Shown here: positions 36,218-45,221 of the stretch, piece by piece
Numbering within the stretch: position 1 is the stretch's first letter
Layout: every line of letters begins with the position of its first letter
The notes under the pieces: generated by a model
Database searches by the model: none
Told to the model about the DNA's origin: nothing
What the model saw: the letters and a program-made list of their open reading frames with translations, nothing else
DNA from: Cyanobium sp. Aljojuca 7A6
GTDB lineage: Bacteria; Cyanobacteriota; Cyanobacteriia; PCC-6307; Cyanobiaceae
DNA: 64,000 nt
Assembly (NCBI RefSeq): GCF_024346455.1
Contig: NZ_JAGQCY010000009.1
Span: 62,001 to 126,000, forward strand
Direction: 5' to 3'
Program-made: the position numbers and the translations under genes

Positions 36218-36962
36218 TCTCTCATTCTACGATCAGCAGGCGGCTGGTTGGTGGGATGAAACGGCCACCATCTTTCCGCTCAGCCAACTCAATCCGCTTC
36301 GCTTTCTCTTTTTTGATCGATTCGTTCCCCAGTGGGGGAATCTGCGGGTCCTGGATGTGGGGTGTGGCGGCGGTTACACCTGTGAATTTCTTGCCCGCCG
36401 GGGCGCTCGCCTGAGTGGCATCGACCGTTCCGCCCCCTGCATCGACGCGGCCCGAAGCCATGCGGCCGCGTCGGGTCTGGAGATTGACTACCGGGTGGGA
36501 ACGGCGGAGCAGCTTCCCTTTGGGGTCGGACGTTTCGATGTGGTCATCTGCGTCGACGTGCTGGAGCATGTCGATCGCCCGGACAGCGTGATCGCGGAGA
36601 TTGCCAGGGTGCTGACCCCAGGAGGAACGTTCTGTTTCGACACCATCAATCGCACCGTCCGCTCCCGGCTCATCATGATCTGGTTGCTCGAGTTGGTGTT
36701 GCGGCTGATCCCGGCCGGCGTTCACGACTGGGAGCGGTTCGTCACGCCAGTGGCCCTGCGTGGCTGGCTGGCGGCCCGTGGATTCAGCGCCGTCGCGATG
36801 CAGGGCATGGATCTGTTCGGCCGTGGTCCGCTGCGTACCCTGGGCCGGCTGCTGCATTACTGGCGCACTGGTGGCTTCCAGGTCGGCTTTGACGATGACC
36901 TGGCGGTGATGTTCATCGGTGTCGCCAGCCTCAGCCCAGCAGAAGCCCCCCGGATTCGCTGA
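36177..36962 (+). CDS. UbiG-like SAM-dependent methyltransferase
   Basis: 261-residue class I methyltransferase resembling 3-demethylubiquinone O-methyltransferase. FYDQQAAGWWDETATIFPLSQLNPLR is the UbiG-type entry, then SAM motif I VLDVGCGGGYTCEFLARRG, the acidic GIDRSAPCIDAA, VICVDVLEHVDRP, and HDWERFVTPVALRGWLAARGF. Cyanobacteria make plastoquinone, not ubiquinone, so the substrate is probably different. Start candidates are ATG 36177, ATG 36162 and TTG 36204; the first two lie inside the divergent glycosyltransferase gene. Its 3' end overlaps the Rrf2 gene by 32 bases. Confidence 0.8.
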   Translation: MIETDGAITLLRNNLSFYDQQAAGWWDETATIFPLSQLNPLRFLFFDRFVPQWGNLRVLDVGCGGGYTCEFLARRGARLSGIDRSAPCIDAARSHAAASGLEIDYRVGTAEQLPFGVGRFDVVICVDVLEHVDRPDSVIAEIARVLTPGGTFCFDTINRTVRSRLIMIWLLELVLRLIPAGVHDWERFVTPVALRGWLAARGFSAVAMQGMDLFGRGPLRTLGRLLHYWRTGGFQVGFDDDLAVMFIGVASLSPAEAPRIR

Positions 36963-37377
36963 AGGCCGCCCGGGCGCTGCGCAGATCGAAGAGCAGGTCC
37001 TCCAGGGTGAGGCGGTCCAGTTCCCGCTCCAGGGCCTGCAACAGGCGTCGGTTGAGCACCCGGGTCACCCGGTCGCTGGGCTGCGGGTCCTGCTCGGGGT
37101 CCGCGGGGGGCACCAGGCTGGTGGCCGGGGCGTCCACGGCCGCCAGAATCGCCGCCAGGGGCAGGTCCGCGGGCAGGCGCCGCAGCCGGTAGCCCCCCTG
37201 CCGGCCCCGCCGGGACTCCACCAGGGCGGCACGACGCAGCTTGAGCATCAACTGCTCCAGCATCGGGGCCGGCAGGTCCTGGGCCAGGGCAAGGGCGTTC
37301 ACCGACTGCCAGCGCGGTGGATCCAGGGCCAGCTCCAGCAGGGCCTTGAGGGCGTAGATGCCGCTGCGGCGCAGCAT
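36931..37377 (-). CDS. Rrf2-family transcriptional regulator (cysteine-free)
   Basis: 148 residues with an N-terminal winged helix. SGIYALKALLELAL, LAQDLPAPMLEQLMLKLRRAALVESRRGRQGGYRL is the Rrf2 pattern (about 5-65). The protein contains no cysteine at all, so it cannot bind the Fe-S cluster used by IscR, NsrR or RirA through the usual three Cys. It may sense another ligand. Its ATG overlaps the ubiD stop by one base (TGATG), so it is coupled to that gene and may regulate it. Confidence 0.82.
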   Translation of the reverse strand: MLRRSGIYALKALLELALDPPRWQSVNALALAQDLPAPMLEQLMLKLRRAALVESRRGRQGGYRLRRLPADLPLAAILAAVDAPATSLVPPADPEQDPQPSDRVTRVLNRRLLQALERELDRLTLEDLLFDLRSARAAFSESGGLLLG

Positions 37378-38963
37378 CAGCGGCCAGCGGCGAGGCGCTC
37401 CAGCACGTACTCCAGGGTGTAGCCGAACAGGGCGGGGTCCGGCTCACCCTGGCCCAGATCATCCAGGCCCAGTTCGCTCCAGCGACCATCCACCCGGGCC
37501 TCCAGCGAGGCGTCCCGGCCCAGGGCCTGGCCCCAGTCGTGGCGCTTCTCCGGGCCGATCTTGGTGGTGGCATCAATCGCCAGCCGTCCCCCGAGCCCGA
37601 GCCGCTCGCTGGCGAAATCAAGCGAGTCGAACGGGGTGTCCTCCAGCACGAACAGGTCGCGCTGCGGATCCACCTGGGCGCTGATGGCCCAGATCACCTG
37701 GCGCGGGTCGCGGATCGCGATCGACTTGTCGACCACCACGACGAACTTGGTGTACGTGAACTGGGGCAGGGCGCTCCAGAAGGCCATGGCGGCCCGTTTG
37801 GCCTGCCCCGGGTAGGCCTTGTCGATGGCGATCACCGCCAGCTTGTAGCTGAGGCCCTCCATGGGCAGGAAGAAATCGACGATCTCCGGGATCTGCTGGC
37901 GCAGGATCGGCGTATAAATGCGGTTCAGGGCGATCGCCAGCATCGCCTCCTCCTTCGGCGGCCGGCCGCTGAAGGTGGTCAGGAAGATCGGTTCACGGCG
38001 CTGGGTGACGCAGTGGAAGCGCACCAGGGGCGAGTCCTCTTCGCCGCCGTAGAAGCCCATGTGGTCGCCGCAAGGGCCGTCGGGAAGAACCTCGCCGGGG
38101 GTGATCGTGCCCTCCAGCACCACCTCGCTGTGGGATGGCACCTCCAGGTCGAGGGTTTTGCAGCGGGCCAGTCGCACGCCCTCACCGGCGTAGAGGCCGG
38201 CGAACAGCCACTCGCTCAGCTGCACCGGAATCGGTGTCGCCGCCGCCATCACCAGCAGCGGGTGCACCCCGATGGCGACCGCCACCTCAAGCTTGCGGCC
38301 CATCGCCGCCGCCTTGCGCAGGTGCCGGGCACCGCCCCGCACACTCAGCCAGTGCACGGTGGCGCTGTTGATCGACTGGCGCTGCAGCCGGTAGACGCCG
38401 ACATTGGGGACACCGGTTTCGGGGTCCTTGGTGATCACCAGCCCCAGGGTGATCACCCCGCCCGCATCCCCCGGCCAGGGGCGCAGCAGCGGCAGGCGCT
38501 CCAGATTCACCTCCTCGCCACGCAGCACCTGCTGGTGACAGGGGGGGGTGAGATCAAGGTCGGGCCGGGCCCGTACCAGATCCCAGAAGAGCCCCCCAAA
38601 TTTCATCACCTCCTTGAGTCCCTTCGGCGGCCGGGGCTGCTGCAGCAGGGCCAGGCGCTCGCCGAGGGCCTCGAGCTCCTCGGGCCGTTCCATGCCCATG
38701 CTCCAGAGCACCCGTTCCACGGTGCCCATCAGGTTCACCGCCACCGGCATGGGGGAGCCGATCACGTTCTCGAACAGCAGGGCCGGGCCGCCCATGGCCA
38801 GCACCCGATCGGCGATGGCCGCCAGTTCCAGATCCGGGTCCACCGGCGCCGTGAGGCGCCGCAGCTGGCCGCGCTTCTCCAGCAACGCCAGGAAATCGCG
38901 CAGATTGCGCTGGCGTCCCAGGGCTTTGCCCCGTCCGATCCCTTCCGCCACCACCCCAGCCAC
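37377..38963 (-). CDS. ubiD: UbiD-family prenylated-FMN decarboxylase
   Basis: 528-residue decarboxylase of aromatic or alpha,beta-unsaturated acids that needs prenylated FMN. NLRDFLALLEKRGQLRRL is typical at the N terminus. Conserved parts include GVPNVGVYRLQRQSINSATVHW (prFMN/metal region), LPDGPCGDHMGFYG and KTLDLEVPSHSEVVLEG. The E-x-x-x-R-type active residues cannot be positioned with certainty by eye. Cyanobacteria are proposed to use it in quinone ring modification. The UbiX partner is not in this window. Rrf2 follows directly. Confidence 0.88.
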   Translation of the reverse strand: MAGVVAEGIGRGKALGRQRNLRDFLALLEKRGQLRRLTAPVDPDLELAAIADRVLAMGGPALLFENVIGSPMPVAVNLMGTVERVLWSMGMERPEELEALGERLALLQQPRPPKGLKEVMKFGGLFWDLVRARPDLDLTPPCHQQVLRGEEVNLERLPLLRPWPGDAGGVITLGLVITKDPETGVPNVGVYRLQRQSINSATVHWLSVRGGARHLRKAAAMGRKLEVAVAIGVHPLLVMAAATPIPVQLSEWLFAGLYAGEGVRLARCKTLDLEVPSHSEVVLEGTITPGEVLPDGPCGDHMGFYGGEEDSPLVRFHCVTQRREPIFLTTFSGRPPKEEAMLAIALNRIYTPILRQQIPEIVDFFLPMEGLSYKLAVIAIDKAYPGQAKRAAMAFWSALPQFTYTKFVVVVDKSIAIRDPRQVIWAISAQVDPQRDLFVLEDTPFDSLDFASERLGLGGRLAIDATTKIGPEKRHDWGQALGRDASLEARVDGRWSELGLDDLGQGEPDPALFGYTLEYVLERLAAGR

Positions 38964-39024
38964 CGTCGTCCTGCGCTGTCGTGCTGCTGCCTACTGTGAC
39001 GCACCCCCGTAGCGATCGCGTTCC

Positions 39025-39780
39025 GTGTTGCTCTCCTACTTCCACACCTCCGAAGCGGTGCCCCCGCTGCTTTCCCCCGAGGAGGGAGGTCCCGATGCGG
39101 CCGTGGTCATCGACGTGCTGCGGGCCACGACCACCATCGCCTGGGCGCTGCAGAACGGGGCCGAGGCCATCCAGGCCTTTGCCGATCTGGGCGCCCTCGA
39201 AGCGGCCGCCGCCCATTGGCCTGCCGCCCGCCGGCTGCGGGCCGGCGAGCGCGGCGGCAAGCGGGTGGAGGGCTACGACCTGGGCAACTCCCCCCTGGCG
39301 GTCACCCCGGAGCGGGTGGAGAGCAAGCGCCTCTTCCTGAGCACCACCAATGGCACCCGCTCCCTCGATCGGGTCCAGGCGGTACCCCTGCTGCTCACCG
39401 CCTGCCTGCCCAACCGCACCGCCGTGGCACGGCGGCTGATCGAGCGCCAGGCCCTGCGGGTCTGGATCGTGGGCAGCGGCTGGGAGGGGGATTACTCCCT
39501 CGAGGACAGCCTGGCGGCGGGGGCGGTGGCTTCGGCCGCGATCGAGCTGGCGGTGGCTCCCCACATGGGGGTCCGCTGCGCCAACGACGAGATGCTGGCG
39601 GCCCTGGCCCTCTGGCAGCAGTGGCGCCACGACACCGAGACCTGCCTGCGCAGCGCCAGCCACGGCCAGCGCCTGATTGGCCTCGGCAACCACGACGCCG
39701 ATTTCGCCTGCTGCGCCGCCGTGGACAGCCTGGAGATCGTGCCGATCCAGGCCGAACCCGGGGTGCTGCGGGCCAGTTGA
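39025..39780 (+). CDS. comB: 2-phosphosulfolactate phosphatase family protein
   Basis: 251 residues of the ComB fold. [17 protein letters not shown] (about 27-43), [30 protein letters not shown] and [18 protein letters not shown] match the family. In methanogens ComB makes sulfolactate for coenzyme M. Cyanobacteria do not make coenzyme M, so the phosphatase may act on another phospho-acid or in sulfolactate metabolism. It starts with GTG and is the first gene of the plus-strand run comB-nitrilase-amiC-murI-prenyl synthase. Confidence 0.85.
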   Translation: MLLSYFHTSEAVPPLLSPEEGGPDAAVVIDVLRATTTIAWALQNGAEAIQAFADLGALEAAAAHWPAARRLRAGERGGKRVEGYDLGNSPLAVTPERVESKRLFLSTTNGTRSLDRVQAVPLLLTACLPNRTAVARRLIERQALRVWIVGSGWEGDYSLEDSLAAGAVASAAIELAVAPHMGVRCANDEMLAALALWQQWRHDTETCLRSASHGQRLIGLGNHDADFACCAAVDSLEIVPIQAEPGVLRAS

Positions 39781-39841
39781 GCCGCGCCTTGCCCCGCTTG
39801 GCGGGTCCCTTACGATTCGCCGGTCTTGGAGCGGTCTGGCG

Positions 39842-40660
39842 GTGAGCAGTTTTCTGGCAGCAGCGCTGCAACTCACCAGCACCCCCGATCCGGAGGCCAA
39901 TTTCGCAGCGGCCGAAGAACTGATCGAACTGGCGGCCCGCCGCGGCGCCGACCTGGTCGGCCTGCCCGAAAACTTCGCCTTCATGGGCGACGACGTCCGC
40001 CGGCTGGAGCTGGCGCCGCTCCTGGCGGAGCGCTGCAGCCGCTTTCTGGTCACCATGGCTCGGCGTTACCAGGTGACCCTGCTGGGCGGCGGGTTCCCGG
40101 TGCCGGCCGGGGAAGGCCAGACCTTCAACCGCGCCGAACTGGTGGGTCGGGAGGGCCAGCTCCTGGCCCGCTACGACAAGATCCACCTCTTCGATGTCGA
40201 TCTGCCCGACGGCATCACCTACCGGGAGTCGGCCACGGTGCAACCCGGCCACGAACTGCCCCCCGTGGTCGACGTGCCGGGGCTCTGTCGCATTGGTCTG
40301 TCGATCTGTTACGACGTGCGTTTCCCCGAGCTGTATCGCCAGCTGGCGGGCTCAGGGGCCCAGTTGCTGATGATCCCGGCTGCTTTCACGGCCTACACCG
40401 GCAAGGACCACTGGCAGGTGCTGCTCCAGGCCCGGGCCATCGAGAACACCGCCTATGTCCTGGCCCCCGCCCAGACCGGACTCCACTACGGCCGCCGCCA
40501 GACCCATGGCCATGCCCTGGTGATTGACCCCTGGGGCACCGTGATGGCCGACGCGGGAGTGGAGCCGGGCCTGGCGATGGCCCCGGTCGACATGGCCCAC
40601 GAGGCCAGGGTCCGTGCCCAGATGCCCAGCCTGCAGCACCGTCACCCGGCCCTTTTCTGA
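39842..40660 (+). CDS. Carbon-nitrogen hydrolase (nitrilase superfamily, Nit type)
   Basis: 272-residue hydrolase with the full Glu-Lys-Cys triad: Glu43 in LPENFAF, Lys113 in RYDKIHLFD and Cys156 in SICYDVRFPELYR. Sequence features (TGLHYGRRQTHGHALVIDPWG) resemble Nit1/Nit2, which hydrolyse deaminated glutathione or omega-amides. The GTG at 39842 was chosen because the fold starts immediately after it. It is followed directly by amiC. Confidence 0.88.
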   Translation: MSSFLAAALQLTSTPDPEANFAAAEELIELAARRGADLVGLPENFAFMGDDVRRLELAPLLAERCSRFLVTMARRYQVTLLGGGFPVPAGEGQTFNRAELVGREGQLLARYDKIHLFDVDLPDGITYRESATVQPGHELPPVVDVPGLCRIGLSICYDVRFPELYRQLAGSGAQLLMIPAAFTAYTGKDHWQVLLQARAIENTAYVLAPAQTGLHYGRRQTHGHALVIDPWGTVMADAGVEPGLAMAPVDMAHEARVRAQMPSLQHRHPALF

Positions 40661-40666
40661 GTGTTC

Positions 40667-41764
40667 ATGGGAGTGCCTGCGGCGCGTTTCGCCTGGTTGT
40701 TGAGCCTGCCCCTGCTGCTTGGCTCCCTGCCCGCCCAGGCGGCGAGTGCCCTGTCGGCCTGGCGCCTCAGCCGGGAGGGGGTGCTGGAACTGCGCACCTC
40801 CCCGGGGGTGCGGCTGCAGGCGTTCTACGAGGAGGGTTCGGGCGCCACCGGCCCCCGGGTCTGGGTGGATCTGCCGGGCGCCCCCCAGCGCAGCCGTTCG
40901 GTGCCCGTTGGCGGCCTGGTGCGGGAAGTGCGGATCGGCCGGCCCGATTCCGGCACCACCCGGCTGGTGCTCGAATTCAGGCCAGGCACCCGCCTTGATC
41001 CACGCCAGCTGCGGCTGGTGGGCACCGCCCGTGACCGCTGGCGCCTGACCCTCACCGGGCTGCCCCTGAGTGGCTTCACCCGCAATGTCGGCGAGGGCGA
41101 CATGGACGCGCCAACCTCCAGCTGGAGCGCCACCCGCCCCACCTTCAGCGGCAGCGGTCGGGCCACTTCCGGCCGACCCCTGTCCCCCGATGGACTGCCG
41201 GTGGTGCCCCGGGGCCGCTTCCGGGTGGTGATCGACCCTGGCCACGGGGGCCCTGACCCGGGCGCCGTGGGGATCGGTGGACTGCGGGAAGCCGATGTCG
41301 TGCTGGATGTGAGCCTGCAGGTGGCCCAGCTGCTCCAGGCCCGGGGGGTGCAGGTGCTGATGACCCGCACCTCGGACGTGGATGTCGACCTGCCGCCGCG
41401 GGTGTCGTTGGCCAACAGCAGCAACGCCGCCGTTTTCGTGAGCATCCACGCCAATGCCCTGAGCATGGCCCGCCCCGATGTGAATGGGGTCGAAACCTTC
41501 TATTTCCAGTCGGGCAGCTCCCAGCGGCTGGCCCAGGCGATCCAGTCCCGCATCATGGCGATTTCGTCGGGCACCCCCGACCGCGGCGCCCGGCCGGGCC
41601 GCTTCTTTGTGATCCGCCGCACGGTGATGCCGGCGGCGCTGGCGGAAATGGGCTTCGTCACCGGTCGCATCGACGCACCTCGCCTGGCCGATCCCAATTT
41701 CCGGCGCCGCATGGCCGTGGCCATCACCGCCGGGATCCTCGACTATCTCCAGGGGGACTCTTGA
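40667..41764 (+). CDS. amiC: N-acetylmuramoyl-L-alanine amidase with N-terminal AMIN-like domain
   Basis: 365-residue exported cell-wall amidase for daughter-cell separation. The signal peptide is about 1-25 (FAWLLSLPLLLGSLPAQA). An AMIN-like beta domain (about 28-125) targets the septum or peptidoglycan, then a Ser/Thr linker. The amidase_3 domain begins near 185 with [16 protein letters not shown] (zinc His and Glu region), VSIHANALS and a C-terminal LAEMGFVTG. The ATG at 40667 was chosen over the GTG at 40661. It overlaps murI by four bases (TTGA). Confidence 0.92.
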   Translation: MGVPAARFAWLLSLPLLLGSLPAQAASALSAWRLSREGVLELRTSPGVRLQAFYEEGSGATGPRVWVDLPGAPQRSRSVPVGGLVREVRIGRPDSGTTRLVLEFRPGTRLDPRQLRLVGTARDRWRLTLTGLPLSGFTRNVGEGDMDAPTSSWSATRPTFSGSGRATSGRPLSPDGLPVVPRGRFRVVIDPGHGGPDPGAVGIGGLREADVVLDVSLQVAQLLQARGVQVLMTRTSDVDVDLPPRVSLANSSNAAVFVSIHANALSMARPDVNGVETFYFQSGSSQRLAQAIQSRIMAISSGTPDRGARPGRFFVIRRTVMPAALAEMGFVTGRIDAPRLADPNFRRRMAVAITAGILDYLQGDS

Positions 41765-42585
41765 GCCTGCTCGTCGGCCTGTTCGACAGTGGCCTCGGCG
41801 GGTTGACCGTGCTGCGTCAGGTCCATGCCCTCTACCCCCACTCCCCCTGCCTTTACCTGGGGGACACGGCCCGGGTTCCCTACGGACAACGGTCGAACGA
41901 AGAGATCCGGGCGATTGCCTCGGAGGTGGTGCACTGGCTGCGGTTGCAGGGGGTGGGTGTGCTGGTGATGGCCTGCAACACCTCCAATGCCCTGGCGCTC
42001 GACGTGGCCGTGGCCGAAGCAGGGGTGCCGGTGGTGGGGCTGATCGACAGCCTGGCCAGTGAACTCACCAGCGACCACGTCGGGGTGCTGGCCACCCCAG
42101 CCACCGCCGCCAGTGGTGCCTACCGGCGTTCGATCCAGGCCTGCCGCCCCTCGGCCCGGGTGCTGGAGATGGGTTGCCCCGCCTTCGTGCCCCTGATCGA
42201 GGCCGGCGACCTGCAGGCCCCCGAGCTGCGCGCCGCCGCCGCCGACTACCTGGCCCCGTTGCTGGAGGCTGAGGTGGACACCATCGTGCTGGGCTGCACC
42301 CACTACCCGCTGCTGCGGGCCCTGCTGGCCGAGCTGCTCCCCCCCGACGTGCAACTGGTGGACCCGGCCCTGGCGGCCGCCCAGCGCCTCGGGCCCTTGC
42401 TGGCCAGCCTTGGCGATTCCCCCGAAGTGGACCAGACGGTGGAGTCGGTGCGTCCGCCTCTGGAGCGCACCCGTTTCTGTGTCACCGGCCCCGCCGAGGC
42501 CTTCGCCACCGCGGCCGCCGCCTGGCTGGGAAGCCGACCGGCGGTGCGCAGCGTCAGCCTGCAGTCGCCCACCCGCGCCTATTGA
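41761..42585 (+). CDS. murI: Glutamate racemase
   Basis: Cofactor-independent racemase giving D-glutamate for peptidoglycan, 274 residues. Catalytic cysteines lie in MACNTSNAL and LGCTHYPLL. N-terminal GLFDSGLGGLTVLR and DTARVPYGQRS are diagnostic. The TTG start overlaps the amiC stop, coupling a wall-precursor enzyme to a wall hydrolase. Confidence 0.95.
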   Translation: MSLLVGLFDSGLGGLTVLRQVHALYPHSPCLYLGDTARVPYGQRSNEEIRAIASEVVHWLRLQGVGVLVMACNTSNALALDVAVAEAGVPVVGLIDSLASELTSDHVGVLATPATAASGAYRRSIQACRPSARVLEMGCPAFVPLIEAGDLQAPELRAAAADYLAPLLEAEVDTIVLGCTHYPLLRALLAELLPPDVQLVDPALAAAQRLGPLLASLGDSPEVDQTVESVRPPLERTRFCVTGPAEAFATAAAAWLGSRPAVRSVSLQSPTRAY

Positions 42586-42622
42586 GGCACGGCCCCTAGG
42601 ATCGCTTCATCGTGGAGGTGAC

Positions 42623-43594
42623 GTGGCGACGGTTGCAGAGTTGCTCCAGCCGGTGGAGTCCGACCTCGATGCCCTGCTGGCCGACCTGCGCAGCTTGATC
42701 GGCGCCGGCCATCCGATTCTTCAGGCCGCCGCCGAGCATCTGTTCGCGGCCGGTGGCAAGCGCCTACGGCCCGGCATCGTGCTGCTGCTGTCGCGGGCCA
42801 TTGCCCCCGACGGGGGCCTCAGCCCCCGCCACCGGCGGCTGGCGGAGATCACCGAGATGATCCATACCGCTTCCCTCGTCCATGACGACGTGGTGGATGA
42901 GGCGGCCACCCGCCGGGGCGTGGCCACGGTGCACAGCCGCTTCAACCACCGCGTTGCGGTGCTGGCCGGCGATTTTCTCTTCGCCCAGGCCAGCTGGCAC
43001 CTCGCCAATCTCGATGATCTCGAGGTGGTGAAACTGCTATCCCGCGTGATCATGGATCTGGCCGATGGCGAGGTGCGCCAGGGTCTGTTCCGTTACGACA
43101 CGGGTCAGAGCTTCGAGACCTACCTCGAGAAGAGCTACTGCAAGACGGCGTCCCTGATCGCCAACAGTGCCCGGGCCGCCGGGGTGCTGACCGGTCTGCC
43201 CGAACCACGCCTCGACGCCCTCTACCGCTTCGGCCGCCAACTCGGCCTGGCCTTCCAGGTGGTGGATGACATCCTCGATTTCACCGCCAGCGACCAGCAG
43301 CTGGGCAAGCCCGCCGCCAGTGACCTGGCCTCCGGTTACCTCACCGCCCCGGTGCTGTATGCGCTCGAGGAGCGGCCGGCCCTGGCCGGGCTGATCGAGC
43401 GGGAATTCTGTGAGGCCGGCGACCTCGACCAGGCCCTGGCCATGGTGCGCGGTTGCGAGGCCATCGGCCGGGCCCGGGCCCTGGCCGAGGGCTTCGCCCG
43501 TGAGGCCCACGAGGCGATCGAATGGCTGCCTCCCTCGGAGCCCCGCAGCGCCCTGCGCGCCCTGCCTGAGTTCGTCCTCAGCCGTCTCTACTGA
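42623..43594 (+). CDS. sds: All-trans polyprenyl (solanesyl-type) diphosphate synthase
   Basis: 323-residue trans-prenyltransferase that makes the long plastoquinone side chain. The first Asp-rich motif is in LVHDDVVDEAATRRG and the second in FQVVDDILDF; the early GGKRLRPGIVLL motif binds the allylic diphosphate region. The GTG at 42623 has a strong ribosome-binding site (GGAGGTG). Chain length cannot be read from sequence alone, though context in cyanobacteria favours C45. The 3' end overlaps the HAD gene by 7 bases. Confidence 0.9.
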   Translation: MATVAELLQPVESDLDALLADLRSLIGAGHPILQAAAEHLFAAGGKRLRPGIVLLLSRAIAPDGGLSPRHRRLAEITEMIHTASLVHDDVVDEAATRRGVATVHSRFNHRVAVLAGDFLFAQASWHLANLDDLEVVKLLSRVIMDLADGEVRQGLFRYDTGQSFETYLEKSYCKTASLIANSARAAGVLTGLPEPRLDALYRFGRQLGLAFQVVDDILDFTASDQQLGKPAASDLASGYLTAPVLYALEERPALAGLIEREFCEAGDLDQALAMVRGCEAIGRARALAEGFAREAHEAIEWLPPSEPRSALRALPEFVLSRLY

Positions 43595-44247
43595 TCCAGC
43601 GCCACCTCCTCCAGGGAGTTGAGGCAGATCACCCCTTCGGGGTAGGCCTGGCAGCCCACCCCAGGAGGCAGCAGCACATGCACCCGGCAACCGGCGCCCA
43701 GGGCGGCGGCCACGCCGGCGCTGGAGTCTTCGAACGCCCAGCACGCGGTTGGGGCCACCCCCAGACGCCGGGCCGCCAACAGGAAAGCATCCGGGGCAGG
43801 TTTGCCCCTGCCCAGGTCCGGGTCATCGCCATGGACCCGTGCGCTGATCAGGGCCATCCAGGGGTGGGGTGCCACCTTCAGTTCCACCGCCGCGCGCGCG
43901 CTGCTGGTGGCCAGGGCCATGGGGATCTCCAGGGCCAGGCAGCGCCGCACCAGGGCTTCGGCACCGGGCATGGCCGGGGCGCCCGCCAGCAGGGCCTCGG
44001 CGATGGGCTGGCGCACGGCCAGCAGCTCCTGCTCGCTCAGCGGTGGCCCTCCCGCGGCGGTGATCCACCGACGCACCTGGCTGGCGCAGTCGAGGCGCCG
44101 CCGGCCCCGCAGGCTGAGCAACTCGGCCCCATCGAGGGGGCGACCGAAGCGGCTGGCCACCGTTTGCCAGGCCCTGGCATGGGCGGGCTCGGTGTCCAGC
44201 AGCAAACCGTCGAGATCGAACAGGCAGGCGGCGGGTCGCTGGGACAT
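43588..44247 (-). CDS. HAD-superfamily phosphatase (beta-phosphoglucomutase/phosphatase-like)
   Basis: 219 residues with all HAD motifs: nucleophile Asp in LFDLDGLLLDTEP, Ser/Thr in LATSSARAA, Lys in GRGKPAPDAFL, and the acidic pair in FEDSSAGVAAA. The four-helix cap between motifs I and II makes it subclass IA. The substrate is unknown. The ATG at 44247 has a ribosome-binding site (GGGAG); an ATG at 44262 that overlaps the upstream stop is the alternative. Confidence 0.85.
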   Translation of the reverse strand: MSQRPAACLFDLDGLLLDTEPAHARAWQTVASRFGRPLDGAELLSLRGRRRLDCASQVRRWITAAGGPPLSEQELLAVRQPIAEALLAGAPAMPGAEALVRRCLALEIPMALATSSARAAVELKVAPHPWMALISARVHGDDPDLGRGKPAPDAFLLAARRLGVAPTACWAFEDSSAGVAAALGAGCRVHVLLPPGVGCQAYPEGVICLNSLEEVALDQ

Positions 44248-44261
44248 GCTCCCAGCCTGCA

Positions 44262-44573
44262 TCAGGGCGGATCGATCTCCGGGTAACGGTCCTCCAGGGC
44301 GGTTTCCAGGGTGGTGAGCAACAGCACCAGGGCGGCCCGCTCGTCGAGCTCACTGCCACTCACCTCCTCGATCCAGCGGTGGCAGAGGGCCTCGATCTGC
44401 TGGAACAGCCCGGTGCCGCCCCGCAGCAGGGTCATCACCTGCTCGACGTTGTCTTCATCGATGTCCGGCGGCAACCCCACCACATAGCGGCGACCGTCGT
44501 CCCCCACGTAGGTGAGGTTGCCCTCGGCGTCCCGTGTCGGGCCGGCATGGGGCGTGATGGGCTGCTCCTCCAT
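44262..44573 (-). CDS. Hypothetical protein, small acidic
   Basis: 103 residues, no recognised family. A beta-rich start (EGNLTYVGDDGRRYVVGLPP) is followed by acidic helices (DEDNVEQVMTLLR, LFQQIEALCHRWIEEVSG, AALVLLLTTLETALEDRYPE). It is soluble with no signal peptide. The ATG at 44573 was chosen; one at 44588 adds MERKA. It abuts the HAD gene downstream and probably shares its transcript. Confidence 0.65.
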   Translation of the reverse strand: MEEQPITPHAGPTRDAEGNLTYVGDDGRRYVVGLPPDIDEDNVEQVMTLLRGGTGLFQQIEALCHRWIEEVSGSELDERAALVLLLTTLETALEDRYPEIDPP

Positions 44574-44688
44574 GGCCTTGCGCTCCATTCCCGTGGGTTC
44601 GCCCCCTGGCTAACGCCGCCGGGCGATCTTGCCAAGCAGCGATGAGCAGCCCTGATCGGCCTGGCGGACGCTCCGGGTCGGTGGGGTC

Positions 44689-45141
44689 TCATCGGTTCAG
44701 CTTCTGCATCCGCCAGGTCACGAAGGTGCCGATCGGGCTCCAGAGCAGGAAGGGCACCAGCAGCAGGCTGGCGGGACTCGAGATGGGCAGCAGCGCCAGC
44801 GCCAGGCCCAGGCCCCAGAGCCACCCAGCCAGGCCTGCGGCCGTTCCCCAGGCGAGCCGCCGGGTGCGGCAGATCAGCAGCGTGTAGCTCTGCACCAGCA
44901 CCAGCAGCACCAGGAAGCCCACCATGGCCAGCGGCGCCGTCACCCCACCGGCCCACCAGCGCAGCAGGGACGCGGCATAGAAGCAGAGGTAGATGACCGA
45001 CCAGATCAGTGGGATCCAGCGCTCGAAGGTGAGCCAGCGGGGCCGGCGCAGCCGCAGGAACCAGGCGAACTGCTGCCGGCTCGGGGTCAGGACGGCGATC
45101 ACCAGGCCCATCACCAGCAGGATCGTCAGCCAGGCAGGCAT
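44689..45141 (-). CDS. TspO/MBR family protein (tryptophan-rich)
   Basis: 150-residue membrane protein with five helices. The Trp-rich FERWIPLIWSVIYLCFYAASLLRWW (about 40-64) is a clear TspO-type helix pair region, and LWSPIGTFVTWRMQKLNR closes the protein. It is the second TspO-like gene in this window. It reads divergently from acs across about 80 bases. Ligand unknown; tetrapyrrole binding is family knowledge. Confidence 0.78.
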   Translation of the reverse strand: MPAWLTILLVMGLVIAVLTPSRQQFAWFLRLRRPRWLTFERWIPLIWSVIYLCFYAASLLRWWAGGVTAPLAMVGFLVLLVLVQSYTLLICRTRRLAWGTAAGLAGWLWGLGLALALLPISSPASLLLVPFLLWSPIGTFVTWRMQKLNR

Positions 45142-45221
45142 GGGATGGGAGCCGTGTCCCTCCAGCGTGGCCTGTCTGCGGTTGAATGCACCATGCCCCA
45201 GCCCGCCCGGCAGGCTTTGCC

